DNA of 64,000 bases from an uncultured Muribaculaceae bacterium (GCA_947627615.1 CANQWS010000007.1:1-64000), one strand, 5' to 3'. Positions 1 through 7,951 are shown, numbered from the stretch's first letter. The notes: generated by a model from the sequence alone, not told the origin. Numbers and translations are program-made.

Positions 1-77
1 AGTGGTAGTAAGCCCACCTCGGTGGCGGCCATGTCTGAGTCAAGAATCCCGCGGCTTTAGCCGTGGGAGTATGTCAA
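1..77 (+). mobile_element. Right end of an IS608-like MITE (copy a, cut by window edge)
   Basis: Only the 3' part of the element is inside the window. It matches the right halves of the copies at 6053-6218 and 11095-11260: the 3' end of a tnpB reading frame, the guide tetranucleotide GAAT, the hairpin CCCGCGGCTTTAGCCGTGGG, and the terminal TCAA at 74-77. In IS608, GAAT next to the right hairpin pairs with the TCAA cleavage site, and the same arrangement is visible here. The left end would lie before base 1. Confidence 0.85.
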
Positions 78-78
78 T

Positions 79-207
79 AAATGGCGCTATAAGTCAAGTG
101 GGGATGTTATTATCTCTGTTGGGTCTTACGACGGGGAATCTTGGGATGCAGATTCCATTCTGTATCCGGATTTGTTTGAGTTTCTAGGCTGGCGTGAGAT
201 TCATTAG
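79..207 (+). pseudogene. 3' remnant of a gene interrupted by MITE copy a
   Basis: Directly after the MITE end an open frame of about 42 codons continues to a TAG at 205-207 and ends in DLFEFLGWREIH. It has no start codon of its own, so it looks like the tail of a gene split by the insertion. The 5' part would be to the left of the window. The product is not recognised. Confidence 0.5.
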
Positions 208-218
208 CAGGGAGAGCT

Positions 219-465
219 ATGAAAATTAAACTACTAAAACGGCTTAGGCGGGAGGCAATGGAAATTACTCCTTCTCCGGAATGTATGTACCAATCATTTA
301 GCAGTGTGTTGCAAGCAATTTCATGTCCGTGCTGATATGACTTTTCAGGAATTTGCTAAGTCTTTGGTTTCGATTGCTTTCAAGTGGCGGCTTACGCCGG
401 AGGGCGAGAGTTTTTGGCGTGATGTATCTACCCGCTGGGTTGCTCATCTTCGAAGTTTAAAATAG
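219..465 (+). pseudogene. Small gene, possibly frameshifted
   Basis: An ATG at 219 opens a 38-codon frame ending at TGA 333-335. A second frame, with an ATG at 337, runs to TAG 463-465 and encodes 42 residues (MTFQEFAKSLVSIAFKWRLT onward). The second frame is also open upstream of its ATG, so one gene broken by a +1 shift near position 290-300 is possible. Two very small independent genes is the alternative. No family is recognised; it lies just ahead of the phosphatase gene. Confidence 0.35.
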
Positions 466-472
466 GGTGGTT

Positions 473-943
473 ATGCAATACTTTCTTATTATTGATATAG
501 ACGGTACGATTGCTTCGTGTGATCATCGTCTTCATTTTATTTCTGGAGCGTCTAAGGACTGGGACTCTTTTTATGCTGGGGTTGAGGGTGATCCTATTAT
601 CGAGAACGTTGCTTGCGTTATTCGTTCGTTGCTTTCTCCGTCTTTACCGCATAACCATTATACGCCTATTTTCATTACGGGGCGTCCTGAGCGCTGTAAG
701 GAGGCTACCATTCAGTGGCTGTCAGGCTTTGGGTTATGGCGTTCAGACGCAGTCTATCTTTGTCGCCCGGATGCGGACCATTGTCCGGACGTGGCTTTGA
801 AGGCTCGTCATTTGGATTACGTGTCTAAGACCTACGGAGTAGCATCCCATAATACGATTATCTTTGAGGATCGTGCCCGTGTCGTAGATATGTATCGTTC
901 ACGAGGTTTTACGGTGTTTCAGGTCGCTGACGGAAAATATTAA
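473..943 (+). CDS. HAD-family phosphatase, polynucleotide 3'-phosphatase-like
   Basis: The 156-residue protein begins with the HAD nucleophile motif (IIDIDGTIAS, the DxDGT pattern) and later shows TGRPERCKEATIQWL and EDRARVVDMYRSRGF. This matches the layout of the 3'-phosphatase domain of T4 polynucleotide kinase/phosphatase (Pnkp). By family knowledge it would remove 3'-phosphate or cyclic phosphate from RNA or DNA ends. No kinase P-loop is present, so it is a stand-alone phosphatase half, shorter than full Pnkp of about 300 residues. The ATG at 473 was preferred over an in-frame GTG at 467. The nick-repair or tRNA-repair role is inferred. Confidence 0.7.
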   Translation: MQYFLIIDIDGTIASCDHRLHFISGASKDWDSFYAGVEGDPIIENVACVIRSLLSPSLPHNHYTPIFITGRPERCKEATIQWLSGFGLWRSDAVYLCRPDADHCPDVALKARHLDYVSKTYGVASHNTIIFEDRARVVDMYRSRGFTVFQVADGKY

Positions 944-961
944 TGGTTTATAATTTGGAGG

Positions 962-985
962 TGTTAATTTAATTTACTATCTTTG
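962..985 (+). promoter_or_regulatory. Bacteroidetes-type promoter
   Basis: An A/T-rich TTAATTTAATTTAC stretch is followed by TATCTTTG at 978-985, the typical Bacteroidetes -7 box (TAnnTTTG). It stands 27 bases before the ATG at 1013. The same architecture recurs before the genes at 20672, 24832, 30774, 41073 and 47279. Confidence 0.6.
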
Positions 986-1012
986 TTTAGAAATAAAATT
1001 AACACTTTCCCT

Positions 1013-1315
1013 ATGAATCGCAACTTTCTATTTCCGGTTTTTGAGCGTGTCTACGCTTCTGTTGTTTCTGATTGGCGGAGACGCTTGTTATCCTTACCCG
1101 TGGGTACGGTCCTGCTGGTTTCGAGTACCTTATCGCTGGGTGTTCGTGACGAAGGGTTGCAGGGGTCTCCGTCGTTGTTCGTCGAGGATTGCAGTTCGGT
1201 CATCGGCGGTCATTTCAGCGTTGTTCGGGATTTCGACCAGCTTCCGCTTTCAGATCAGTTTGCTATCGTAGCATCTTTGGATAGCACGACGCCAGTAATG
1301 ATCAAGGAGTTATAG
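1013..1315 (+). CDS. Hypothetical protein, 100 residues
   Basis: The gene opens with ATG 1013 just after a Bacteroidetes-type promoter. The product is basic at the N-terminus (ERVYASVVSDWRRRLLSLPV) with a short hydrophobic stretch (GTVLLVSSTLSLGV) that is too short and isolated to call a membrane segment confidently. No family is recognised. As the first gene after a promoter it may be expressed with the following exoribonuclease gene. Confidence 0.55.
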   Translation: MNRNFLFPVFERVYASVVSDWRRRLLSLPVGTVLLVSSTLSLGVRDEGLQGSPSLFVEDCSSVIGGHFSVVRDFDQLPLSDQFAIVASLDSTTPVMIKEL

Positions 1316-1352
1316 ATGCGTACGTTTATTGTTTCATTAATATGTTTTTGTT

Positions 1353-2297
1353 ATGAGTTCAAATGTTCAGTCCTTCCTCGTCACTTCCTGTAAAAAGGCC
1401 GTAGCTAAGAACGGTCGTTACTATAATCAGCTTGTCGTAGTTGACGAGCATGGCACTTCCATTTCGTGTTTCTTTTGGGAGAATACGGATGCTTTGATGG
1501 ATCACGTCATCCTGCTTTATGACGGTGTTCCGGAGGCTAACAGTGCTGGGTTCCGGTCTTTCTCGGAGGATCGGTTCGCGGGCGATCTTGGTAACTTCAT
1601 GAAGGATGCCAAGCTTCAGGAGCAGTATCCTCATTGGGCGTCATTCGTCCATCCGTGCCCTACGTTTGATCGTTTTCAGGCATGCCTTTCGCATCTTCTC
1701 GCTGATTGGGTTACCGCTCCAGAGACGCCTGTTGAGTCACTCTCGGCGCGGCAAAAGGTCGTCCGTAGGCTTTTCGAGGAGCTTCCGGCTTTGTACCAGC
1801 TTTACTGTGCTTATCCGGCTGCTGCTAAATTCCATCATGCTTACGAAGGTGGCCTTGCTCAGCATACGTTCGAGATTCTTTACATGCTGTGGGGTCTTCG
1901 TAAGACTTTCCCTTATCAGTTGGACTTGTTCGTCATTACGCTTGCAGCTTTATACCATGACTGGGGCAAGACGAAGGAGTACACGCCGGAGGTCTTTGAG
2001 TATGACGAGACTTTGTGCTTGAAGCCCCATTCGGTTTCCTCCGCGGAGTATGTGAAGGATGTCTACGGTGAGTTCCTTTCGGAGGGGCTTTTGGAGCGCA
2101 TTCAGCATTGCATCTATTCGCATCATGGCCGTAAGGAGTGGGGTGTTGCATCTGTTCCGGCTACGGTCGAGGCTTTCGTCCTTTCGGAGCTTGACCTTCT
2201 TTCGGGACATGGTGCTGCTTTCTTTGCGGTTCCGAATCTGGACTACTCGTCTGCTATCGAGCGTCGTGTTATTAACACACCTAATCCGGAGGAGTAG
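1353..2297 (+). CDS. YhaM-like 3'-5' exoribonuclease (OB fold + HD domain)
   Basis: The 314-residue protein has an N-terminal nucleic-acid-binding OB-like part (about residues 1-90) and a C-terminal HD metal-dependent phosphohydrolase domain. Visible HD signatures are HHAYEGGLAQHT, the core ALYHDWGKTKEY and a late CIYSHHGRKEWG. The order, motif spelling and length (B. subtilis YhaM is also close to 314 residues) fit the YhaM/CBF1 family of 3'-5' exoribonucleases. It would trim RNA, or perhaps single-stranded DNA, in the cytoplasm. It is followed at 3 bases by the next gene, which suggests one operon. An HD nucleotidase is the main alternative. Confidence 0.8.
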   Translation: MSSNVQSFLVTSCKKAVAKNGRYYNQLVVVDEHGTSISCFFWENTDALMDHVILLYDGVPEANSAGFRSFSEDRFAGDLGNFMKDAKLQEQYPHWASFVHPCPTFDRFQACLSHLLADWVTAPETPVESLSARQKVVRRLFEELPALYQLYCAYPAAAKFHHAYEGGLAQHTFEILYMLWGLRKTFPYQLDLFVITLAALYHDWGKTKEYTPEVFEYDETLCLKPHSVSSAEYVKDVYGEFLSEGLLERIQHCIYSHHGRKEWGVASVPATVEAFVLSELDLLSGHGAAFFAVPNLDYSSAIERRVINTPNPEE

Positions 2298-2300
2298 CTT

Positions 2301-2927
2301 ATGGCTTCAGTTTTGTTTTTGACGGCTACGGACAAGGAGCGGCTTAAGATTAAGCCCCTCCTTGCTCGTCATTCTATTTTAGAGGAGCTGGCGGTTTCGT
2401 GGCGTATTGAGTCGGTGGGTTATACTGACTTGGAGGCGGCGTGCAATACTTCCGTGGAGTTGACTCGTGAGTACGATCTTATTGTACGCCTTGGGTATGC
2501 TTTAGTGAGTTATCCTACTAAGATTGTAGGCGGCACTCTCTTTTGTGGATCTTCACTTCAGGGTCCTGCTGCGGCGTCTTTGGCTGGCACGGAGTTTTAT
2601 GCTTCGCCTGCCGCAGGTAGTGGTTTGGTACTGTCGCCTGTTTGTACTGCCGGGTGTTTTATCGGGGATGTTGGCGTTGCTTCTCGTGCTTGGCCTTACG
2701 ATACTACTGTTGTGTATGATGACGCTATGGGAGGTATTGTTGTGGCTCGCAATTGCATTTCTCCGGCTACGGAGATAGGTGCGGTTTACCTCGGTGTTGT
2801 TGACCCGCGTCATGACTCTTATAGTGTTTCTGAGTTTGAGGCTTGCTGCGACGTTTATCCTAATGTTGCAGGCTTGGTTGACGCTGCTTGTGAGCTTGTT
2901 GAGTTCTGGGACATTAAATCGAAGTAG
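2301..2927 (+). CDS. Nucleoside phosphorylase/nucleosidase-like protein
   Basis: The 208-residue product resembles the small MTA/SAH-nucleosidase and futalosine-hydrolase branch of the nucleoside phosphorylase superfamily. It starts with a beta strand and ATDKE, has YDLIVRLGYALVS where the family has YDLVINxGIAG, and GDVGVASRAWPYD where the family has GDVVVxxxxxYD. A clear MEGAA purine-binding motif is not visible, so catalytic competence is uncertain. It could act on modified or host nucleosides. It sits between RNA-processing and clamp-loader-like genes. Confidence 0.45.
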   Translation: MASVLFLTATDKERLKIKPLLARHSILEELAVSWRIESVGYTDLEAACNTSVELTREYDLIVRLGYALVSYPTKIVGGTLFCGSSLQGPAAASLAGTEFYASPAAGSGLVLSPVCTAGCFIGDVGVASRAWPYDTTVVYDDAMGGIVVARNCISPATEIGAVYLGVVDPRHDSYSVSEFEACCDVYPNVAGLVDAACELVEFWDIKSK

Positions 2928-2931
2928 TAGT

Positions 2932-3216
2932 ATGGGTTTCATTTCTTCTTATGAGTATAAGCGTGCCTTGAGCATTGTGAAACAGTATGTGGCACAGCAA
3001 GCCAATTTTGAGAAGCTTATGGCGGATGTTGTTAATATGTTTCCGATTGGCGCAGAGGTTGGTTCTTCTAAGTCTCTTGCGTCGGGTGTTGTTTACGGTT
3101 ATGGGAGTTGGCGCGACATTCCGTTATTGAAGATTCGCTTTTCTACGCATGGTGGTAGTTTTGGTTCGGGTACTATCTTGGTTCCGAATGCTTATGTTAT
3201 TCGTTCTGCGGAGTAG
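2932..3216 (+). CDS. Hypothetical protein, 94 residues
   Basis: ATG 2932 is four bases after the preceding stop. The product starts with a helical stretch (YEYKRALSIVKQYVAQQANF) and ends in a beta-rich part (IPLLKIRFSTHGG, GTILVPNAYVIRS). No family is recognised. It is tightly packed with its neighbours, two bases before the next start, so it belongs to the same transcription unit. Confidence 0.6.
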   Translation: MGFISSYEYKRALSIVKQYVAQQANFEKLMADVVNMFPIGAEVGSSKSLASGVVYGYGSWRDIPLLKIRFSTHGGSFGSGTILVPNAYVIRSAE

Positions 3217-3218
3217 CC

Positions 3219-3674
3219 ATGCGTCTTCTGGTTCGTGATAAGTCGGAGTTTGTCAACTTCGTTCATAACATTTCGGAGCTTCGAGACTTTGTGGAGGCTT
3301 ATGTGCCGGGTACACGTATTGTTCTTGGGGACATCAGCACCTTTTCCAAGCAGATGGTTTCCATGCTTTTGAAGCTCACGGAGGAGAACCCTCAGATTGA
3401 CTGTTATAGCTCTTTGGATATTGTCGATCCGGTTTTGCTTAGTAGGTTTCGGGAGGTTGTGAAGGTTCCACTTGAGATTCGTTCTGAGCATTCCGAGAAG
3501 GACTTTATGCTTAGTGATCGTTCTTTCTCCAGCACGGTTGCCCATTTGGAGCTTCCGGATACTAGTCGTCTTTTGGCGGTTGGTGCTTCTAAGACGGAGG
3601 TTGCTTTATTGTCGTTGCCAGGTGATTATGTACAATTTTACACTGCACATATTGACGCTTCGTCGAGACCGTAA
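3219..3674 (+). CDS. Clamp-loader subunit-like AAA+ protein, C-terminus altered by insertion
   Basis: The protein lacks a P-loop but carries MVSMLLKLTEENPQIDCYSS followed by LSRFREVVKVPL. This resembles clamp-loader subunits, where a LLKxLEEP block precedes a (S)R(C/F) arginine-finger motif. It could be a delta/delta'-type partner of the DnaX-like protein at 31376. The tnpB element at 3620-4878 sits inside its last codons. Without the element the frame would run on for eight codons to a TGA overlapping the next gene's ATG at 4892. With it, the last 18 codons come from the element end. The effect on function is unknown. Confidence 0.45.
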   Translation: MRLLVRDKSEFVNFVHNISELRDFVEAYVPGTRIVLGDISTFSKQMVSMLLKLTEENPQIDCYSSLDIVDPVLLSRFREVVKVPLEIRSEHSEKDFMLSDRSFSSTVAHLELPDTSRLLAVGASKTEVALLSLPGDYVQFYTAHIDASSRP

Positions 3675-4878
3675 CCGTCCTCTCCACGCCCGTCAAACCC
3701 GCCCACCGCGGGCAATAATGACTCTAAACCCATACGCTTAATGTTGAGCGCAGCATTGATGTCTCTGTCGTGATGCGTACCGCAACCCGGACATGTCCAA
3801 GAACGATCTGAAAGTGTTAACGTAGAATTGTGGAAACCACAATAACTACAAGTCTTCGTACTCGGCGCAAACCTATCTATGAAGATTAAGTTGTGGCCCA
3901 ACCATTGTGACTTATACTCCAGAACTCTACGAAGCTCACCCCAACAAATGTTTTGTATGGATTTAGCTAAACTATGATTCTTAACCATGCCGACAATATT
4001 AAGGTCTTCCATTACTAGCGTTTGGCTTTCACGCAGTAACGTCTTGGCAACATGGTAAATATAATTTTTAATTAAATTGCGTTTCTTAATATAGAGTTTG
4101 TTAATCTTCAGCCGGATGTGTGCACGGCGCTTAGACCCTTTTGTCTTTCTAGCTTCGTGCTTCTGCAAGCGTGCTATACGACGGTCGATAGTAGCGTAGA
4201 AACGTGGATTAGGTATCTTGTGTCCGTCCGACGTGACGATAAAGTCTTTAAGTCCTAAGTCGATACCGACCGTAGTACTGGCATCGACAGGTTGCGGTTC
4301 CGGAATCTCCGTAGTAGTCTCCACCAAACATGAAGCGTAGTACTTACCATCGCTGTCTTGCGTAACCACAATGTGTCGTAAAGTACCAACGAACTCCCGA
4401 TCTTTCTTGTACTTGACTAAACCTAATTTAGAAAACTTGAGCCGCGCTTGCTCTTGAAGCACATCACAGAACGGATACGGGAATTTGCAAGATTTGCGGC
4501 TGCGATGCTTCGTCTTGAACTTCGGATAGCCTTTGTCGGACTTAAAGAAGTTCTGGTAAGCTCTATCCATGTTGTAGACGGCTTGCGGCAAGCATACATG
4601 CGGCACGTCGCGCAGCCACGGGAATTCATCTTTAAGTGGCTTTAATCTCTTGATGAGGTCAAACTTACTAAGCTTCGTCTTGTCGGTTTCGTAAGCCGTC
4701 TTCCTAATATCAAGAGTTTTATTATAGACGAATCGGCAACATCCAAACGTCGCCTGAAGCAAGGCTTGTTGAGCCTTGTTCGGATAGATGCGATATTTGA
4801 ATGTCTTATGCATGGATGCAAGTTACAATTATTTTACGTTTATTGCAAGAAGTTGTGTAAAATTGTATGTAATCGCCT
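3620..4878 (-). mobile_element. TIR-bounded tnpB element A
   Basis: The element is flanked by inverted repeats: GGTGATTATGTACAATTTTA onward at 3621-3643, and its near-complement at 4855-4877. They differ at about 3 of 23 positions, and an A/T pair extends the symmetry to 3620 and 4878. It contains a single gene, tnpB, on the minus strand and no transposase. Elements B (8033-9458) and C (48348-49606) have the same ends. No target-site duplication is obvious. Insertion replaced the end of the clamp-loader-like gene. Confidence 0.8.
3638..4813 (-). CDS. tnpB: TnpB RNA-guided nuclease (element A)
   Basis: The 391-residue protein starts MHKTFKYRIYPNKAQQALLQ, a typical TnpB N-terminus. RuvC catalytic residues look intact: Asp in VGIDLGLKDF, Glu in VMEDLNIVGM and Asp in HDRDINAALN. 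The zinc finger (CSYCGFHNS, then CPGCGTHH) is present. By family knowledge TnpB binds an omegaRNA transcribed from the 3' end of its own gene and the element right end, and cuts DNA next to a short TAM. The reading frame ends inside the right terminal repeat, so coding region and omegaRNA overlap. It is A/G-rich compared with the T-rich phage genes, which indicates transfer. Confidence 0.9.
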   Translation of the reverse strand: MHKTFKYRIYPNKAQQALLQATFGCCRFVYNKTLDIRKTAYETDKTKLSKFDLIKRLKPLKDEFPWLRDVPHVCLPQAVYNMDRAYQNFFKSDKGYPKFKTKHRSRKSCKFPYPFCDVLQEQARLKFSKLGLVKYKKDREFVGTLRHIVVTQDSDGKYYASCLVETTTEIPEPQPVDASTTVGIDLGLKDFIVTSDGHKIPNPRFYATIDRRIARLQKHEARKTKGSKRRAHIRLKINKLYIKKRNLIKNYIYHVAKTLLRESQTLVMEDLNIVGMVKNHSLAKSIQNICWGELRRVLEYKSQWLGHNLIFIDRFAPSTKTCSYCGFHNSTLTLSDRSWTCPGCGTHHDRDINAALNIKRMGLESLLPAVGGFDGRGEDGYGLDEASICAV

Positions 4879-4891
4879 TAGTCTATTTGCT

Positions 4892-5572
4892 ATGCCGGGT
4901 GTGAGGGTCATATCGTTATCTTCGCCGGATTACTTTCGGATTCTTCCGTTTCTCTTTCCGTCCTACGCTGTATCCAAGAATCCTACGTCGAGTTCTGAGT
5001 TTATCACTTATCGTGATATTAAGTCTAAGCAGGATCGGGAGTATCTGGATTACGACTACGCAGATTGTGTTTTCATTTCGCGTCAGATTTTCGATGAGGT
5101 CTGGGACGAGGATGTTATCCGTCGTGAGGTTCTGGCCTTCGCCCAGCGTGTCTTTGGTTCCCGCAAGCGCACTTTGAAGACTTTGGCTACGGAGGGTTCC
5201 GACTTCATAGATGAGTGTCTGGCTTTCATCTTCACTGGGGTTACGTTCGAGGACGATGAGTCTAAGTTTACGGAGCTCTTTGACTTGTATGGGAGTGTTA
5301 AGTTCATTCCTCGGTTTATTCAGGAGTGCGGCAATACGTCTGTAGGTCATGTTTCGGCTTCTATGGATACGTTCATATTACGTTTACTCAACTCCACGGA
5401 TTCTCCTTATTATCGTCGTGCTAAGATGCGCTTGGAGAGTAGTCTTCGTCCGTCTATTACGGGAGCTATCGAGGCGATGCGTACATTGGATAAGTTCTAC
5501 ACGTCGAAGTTTCGGGATTTGTGTCAGTTGTGGTTTTATATGAACTTGCTGCGTAGGCAGTATTTTAAATAA
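4892..5572 (+). CDS. Hypothetical protein, 226 residues
   Basis: ATG 4892 lies 14 bases after the end of element A, and the open frame continues upstream into the element only by chance. The protein is helix-rich in its C-terminal two thirds (REVLAFAQRVFGSRKRTLKT; FTELFDLYGSVKFIPRFIQE). It follows the clamp-loader-like gene and, before the insertion, would have overlapped it by a few bases. A helical partner or collar-like clamp-loader piece is a guess from position only; no family is recognised. Confidence 0.6.
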   Translation: MPGVRVISLSSPDYFRILPFLFPSYAVSKNPTSSSEFITYRDIKSKQDREYLDYDYADCVFISRQIFDEVWDEDVIRREVLAFAQRVFGSRKRTLKTLATEGSDFIDECLAFIFTGVTFEDDESKFTELFDLYGSVKFIPRFIQECGNTSVGHVSASMDTFILRLLNSTDSPYYRRAKMRLESSLRPSITGAIEAMRTLDKFYTSKFRDLCQLWFYMNLLRRQYFK

Positions 5573-5576
5573 GCGC

Positions 5577-5963
5577 ATGGGTGTTGTAGATGCTAAGGTA
5601 GATGCGGTTGCGATTCTGAAGGCTTATCGGGAAAAGTTTGCGGATCAGGATACTATGATTAATAGTTTGTTCGTTCAGTTGGACACGGAGCTGGATAAGC
5701 TTGGTGATCCGTCGCGGTCCCGGTCGGATAAGAACGACGTTGTTCTGGAGTCGGAGTATTTGCTCACGCGCCTTCGTAGTAAGTTGCTTGTTGAGCTGTC
5801 GTCCATCCAGAAGGTTTTGAATTCGGTTTCGAATGCTGGGGCTACGAAGCTGTTTAAGGAGCGCTTAAATACGGTTATGGTTTACTTGGGTCGCCTTAAT
5901 GATCTGCGTGCCGACTTCGAGGTTATTCAGCGTACTAGATACGTTGATAATTGGCGCAGGTAG
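5577..5963 (+). CDS. Hypothetical helical protein, 128 residues
   Basis: The product is predicted from its heptad-like pattern to be almost all alpha-helix or coiled coil (ILKAYREKFADQ; LLTRLRSKLLVELSSIQKVL; LNTVMVYLGRLNDLRADFEV). The start is four bases after the previous stop. A strong terminator (5979-6050) follows, making it the last gene of the first operon. No family is recognised. Confidence 0.6.
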   Translation: MGVVDAKVDAVAILKAYREKFADQDTMINSLFVQLDTELDKLGDPSRSRSDKNDVVLESEYLLTRLRSKLLVELSSIQKVLNSVSNAGATKLFKERLNTVMVYLGRLNDLRADFEVIQRTRYVDNWRR

Positions 5964-5978
5964 TTACGTTTATGACAT

Positions 5979-6050
5979 GTCCACTCTGAGGGCTTATGAG
6001 AGAGTGTAGGTCCTTTTCGAAGTCGGCGATGCTCTCGGGGTGGACTTTTT
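5979..6050 (+). terminator. Intrinsic terminator
   Basis: GTCCACTCTGAGGGC at 5979 can pair, with G-U pairs, with GCTCTCGGGGTGGAC ending at 6045, directly followed by TTTTT. It closes the operon ending at 5963. MITE copy b inserted two bases after the T run, at TTAC. Confidence 0.65.
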
Positions 6051-6052
6051 AC

Positions 6053-6218
6053 GAATTAAAGCTGCAGAAAGCCCATGCCTTTAGGCATGGGATGTAAACG
6101 CAGCGTTAAACATTAAGCGTTCGGGCATGGACGCGTTGATTAGTGGTAGTAAGCCCACCTCGGTGGCGGCCATGTCTGAGTCAAGAATCCCGCGGCTTTA
6201 GCCGTGGGAGTATGTCAA
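6053..6218 (+). mobile_element. IS608-like MITE, copy b (166 bp)
   Basis: It begins GAATTAAAG right after TTAC, has the left guide AAAG and left hairpin CCCATGCCTTTAGGCATGGG, then about 100 bases equal to the 3' end of a tnpB frame (encoding NAALNIKRSGMDALISGS), the right guide GAAT, hairpin CCCGCGGCTTTAGCCGTGGG and final TCAA. All parts match the IS608 end logic. It shares its internal deletion junction (GGGATGTAAACGCAG) with copies c and d, so these are transposed copies of one deletion derivative. It carries no transposase and depends on TnpA in trans. Confidence 0.88.
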
Positions 6219-6256
6219 GAACCTTTTTAATTAACATATAATTATCTACTTCGAAA

Positions 6257-7216
6257 ATGGGTCAGTTTATTCAGTTTGGGCAGAGTGCTTCTTCAGTGTC
6301 TATCAGTCGTGTAGACATTGCCGTGGGGTACACTGGTTATTGTATTCCTCTGGACAACAACACGTTGGCCAAGAATATCGTTTACGTTCGGGGTTTTGGT
6401 AACCTTGAGCTTGACAGTCAGTCTATGGTTGAGTTCCGGCTTGAGCCGCAGCTTTACTACTTCTTTTTGGTTGCTCGTCTCAACTGTGATCAGTATGGTC
6501 AGGTTGCGAGTGACGACATTACGGTTGAGTATATCCGCATGACGGAGAAGCAGTACTTCCGCTTCTTGGGTCTTCGCCGTGCCAATCCTAATGCTAACGC
6601 TATTATGCTGCAGAAGGAGAAGCGCACGAATCAGGAGGGCAAGGACGTTTCGTCGGTGGATTATACTCCGGCTACGCTTCAGTACTCGGATGCTATTCGT
6701 CAGCGCATTCAGTTGCTTACTGCTAAGCCTGAAGTTATTCAGGGTCTTTACACGCAGGTTGATGCTGTGACGAGTAAGACTGCTGATGCCTATCGTGCTT
6801 ACCTTTCGTCCCTCGCTGGTGGCGTTTCTCAGGCTCCGGGTCTTCCGACGCCTCCGCCCCAGCAGCAGCTCGGTCCTATGCCTACGGTTCCACCTACGCC
6901 CCCCGCTTACGGTGGTTATCAGGCAGCTCCGGGTCTTCCGCAGCAGACGTATCAGGCTCCCCCTGCGCAGGCTGCTGCTCCTGTCCCTCATCCCGCTCCG
7001 GCCCCTGCTCCGGTTCCTCCTGCGGCTTCTTATCCTGCTTCAGGATATGCTTCTGCTCCTACTGCGCCGCAGGCTCAGGCTCCGGGTCTTCCGCAGGATG
7101 CTCCGGGTTTGGCTCCGGGCATGCCTATCACTCCGCCGCCTATGGACCCGTTTGCAGGCAATAGCTTCGGTGGGGGTGAGGACTTCCCGGAGGATTTCGG
7201 AGGTTCTAGCTTCTAG
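6257..7216 (+). CDS. Hypothetical protein with Pro/Gln-rich linker and acidic tail
   Basis: The 319-residue protein has a folded beta-rich N-terminal part (about 1-170), a low-complexity linker rich in Pro, Ala, Gln and Gly (about 180-295, with repeated APGLPQ units), and a short acidic-aromatic tail (GGGEDFPEDFGGSSF). A fold-linker-acidic-tip layout is typical of single-stranded DNA-binding proteins, and the gene sits just before a RuvC-like gene and near recA, so an SSB role is plausible. No OB-fold motif could be verified by eye. The upstream sequence after MITE b is A/T-rich and may hold a promoter near 6240-6250. Confidence 0.55.
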   Translation: MGQFIQFGQSASSVSISRVDIAVGYTGYCIPLDNNTLAKNIVYVRGFGNLELDSQSMVEFRLEPQLYYFFLVARLNCDQYGQVASDDITVEYIRMTEKQYFRFLGLRRANPNANAIMLQKEKRTNQEGKDVSSVDYTPATLQYSDAIRQRIQLLTAKPEVIQGLYTQVDAVTSKTADAYRAYLSSLAGGVSQAPGLPTPPPQQQLGPMPTVPPTPPAYGGYQAAPGLPQQTYQAPPAQAAAPVPHPAPAPAPVPPAASYPASGYASAPTAPQAQAPGLPQDAPGLAPGMPITPPPMDPFAGNSFGGGEDFPEDFGGSSF

Positions 7217-7236
7217 ACCCCCGTGGATTGTTGGAC

Positions 7237-7270
7237 AGCCGGAGGTCTCTTAGGAGGCTTCCGGTTTTTA
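7237..7270 (+). terminator. Intrinsic terminator
   Basis: GCCGGAGGTCTC pairs with GGAGGCTTCCGG and is followed by TTTTTATTTTT. It lies between the gene ending at 7216 and the resolvase start at 7282. Confidence 0.6.
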
Positions 7271-7281
7271 TTTTTGCATCT

Positions 7282-7938
7282 ATGCGAGTACTGGGAATTG
7301 ATCCAAGCTTCACGCGAACTGGTTTGTCTATTTTAGATTCTGACTTAGGCGTTACTGCGTATACCTCCATTGAAGTGCCACGTGTTCTGAAGGAGGGTGG
7401 TAATATTTTTCATTTTGATAAATCTTTTCAAGCGGCTACATGGCATGCTAAGGCGGTACGTGCTTGGCTTGCCGAGTATGATGATGCTGTTGATGCTGTA
7501 TTTGTTGAGATGCCTGCCATGCTTTCCGGTTCCGGCCCGTATCTCCTTCCTTTGCAGTGTATGCTTTACACGGAGTTTCAGGATTTACAGAAGTATTCTA
7601 CTGCGGGGCTGTTAGGTTCTCCTTCGGGTCTATTTTCGCCCCCCACAGCCGATTTCTATCTAATCCCGCCCACAGCTATCAACTCTTTGGTCCGTCCGTC
7701 TACGGCCAAGAAACGGGCCAAGAAAGGCGAGATTCCAGAAGTCCCGCCTAAGAAGATTTCCAAGGAGGAGGGCAAGAAGCTTATCGTCCAGTGGGTGCTG
7801 GATCATTATAGTATTGCTATGAACCATGACGAGGCTTCAGCAGTTATCCTCGCTGCTATTGGTTTGGATATACTGGCTGGTACTTACAAGAAGACTTACC
7901 AGCTTTGCCCGCGGCTGCAGAAGGAACTATTCGATTGA
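7282..7938 (+). CDS. RuvC-like Holliday junction resolvase
   Basis: The 218-residue protein opens MRVLGIDPSFTRTGLSILD, the RuvC first strand with catalytic Asp at residue 7. A second acidic residue is in VFVEMPA, and the C-terminal acidic motif is HDEASAVILAAIGLD. RuvC-like nucleases with this spelling resolve Holliday junctions or flaps during phage recombination and packaging. The ATG at 7282 was chosen because upstream codons lie in the preceding terminator. An internal Lys-rich insert (KKRAKKGEIPEVPPKKISKE) may contact DNA. Neighbours include recA. Confidence 0.75.
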   Translation: MRVLGIDPSFTRTGLSILDSDLGVTAYTSIEVPRVLKEGGNIFHFDKSFQAATWHAKAVRAWLAEYDDAVDAVFVEMPAMLSGSGPYLLPLQCMLYTEFQDLQKYSTAGLLGSPSGLFSPPTADFYLIPPTAINSLVRPSTAKKRAKKGEIPEVPPKKISKEEGKKLIVQWVLDHYSIAMNHDEASAVILAAIGLDILAGTYKKTYQLCPRLQKELFD

Positions 7939-7951
7939 TTTACACAGAGTT

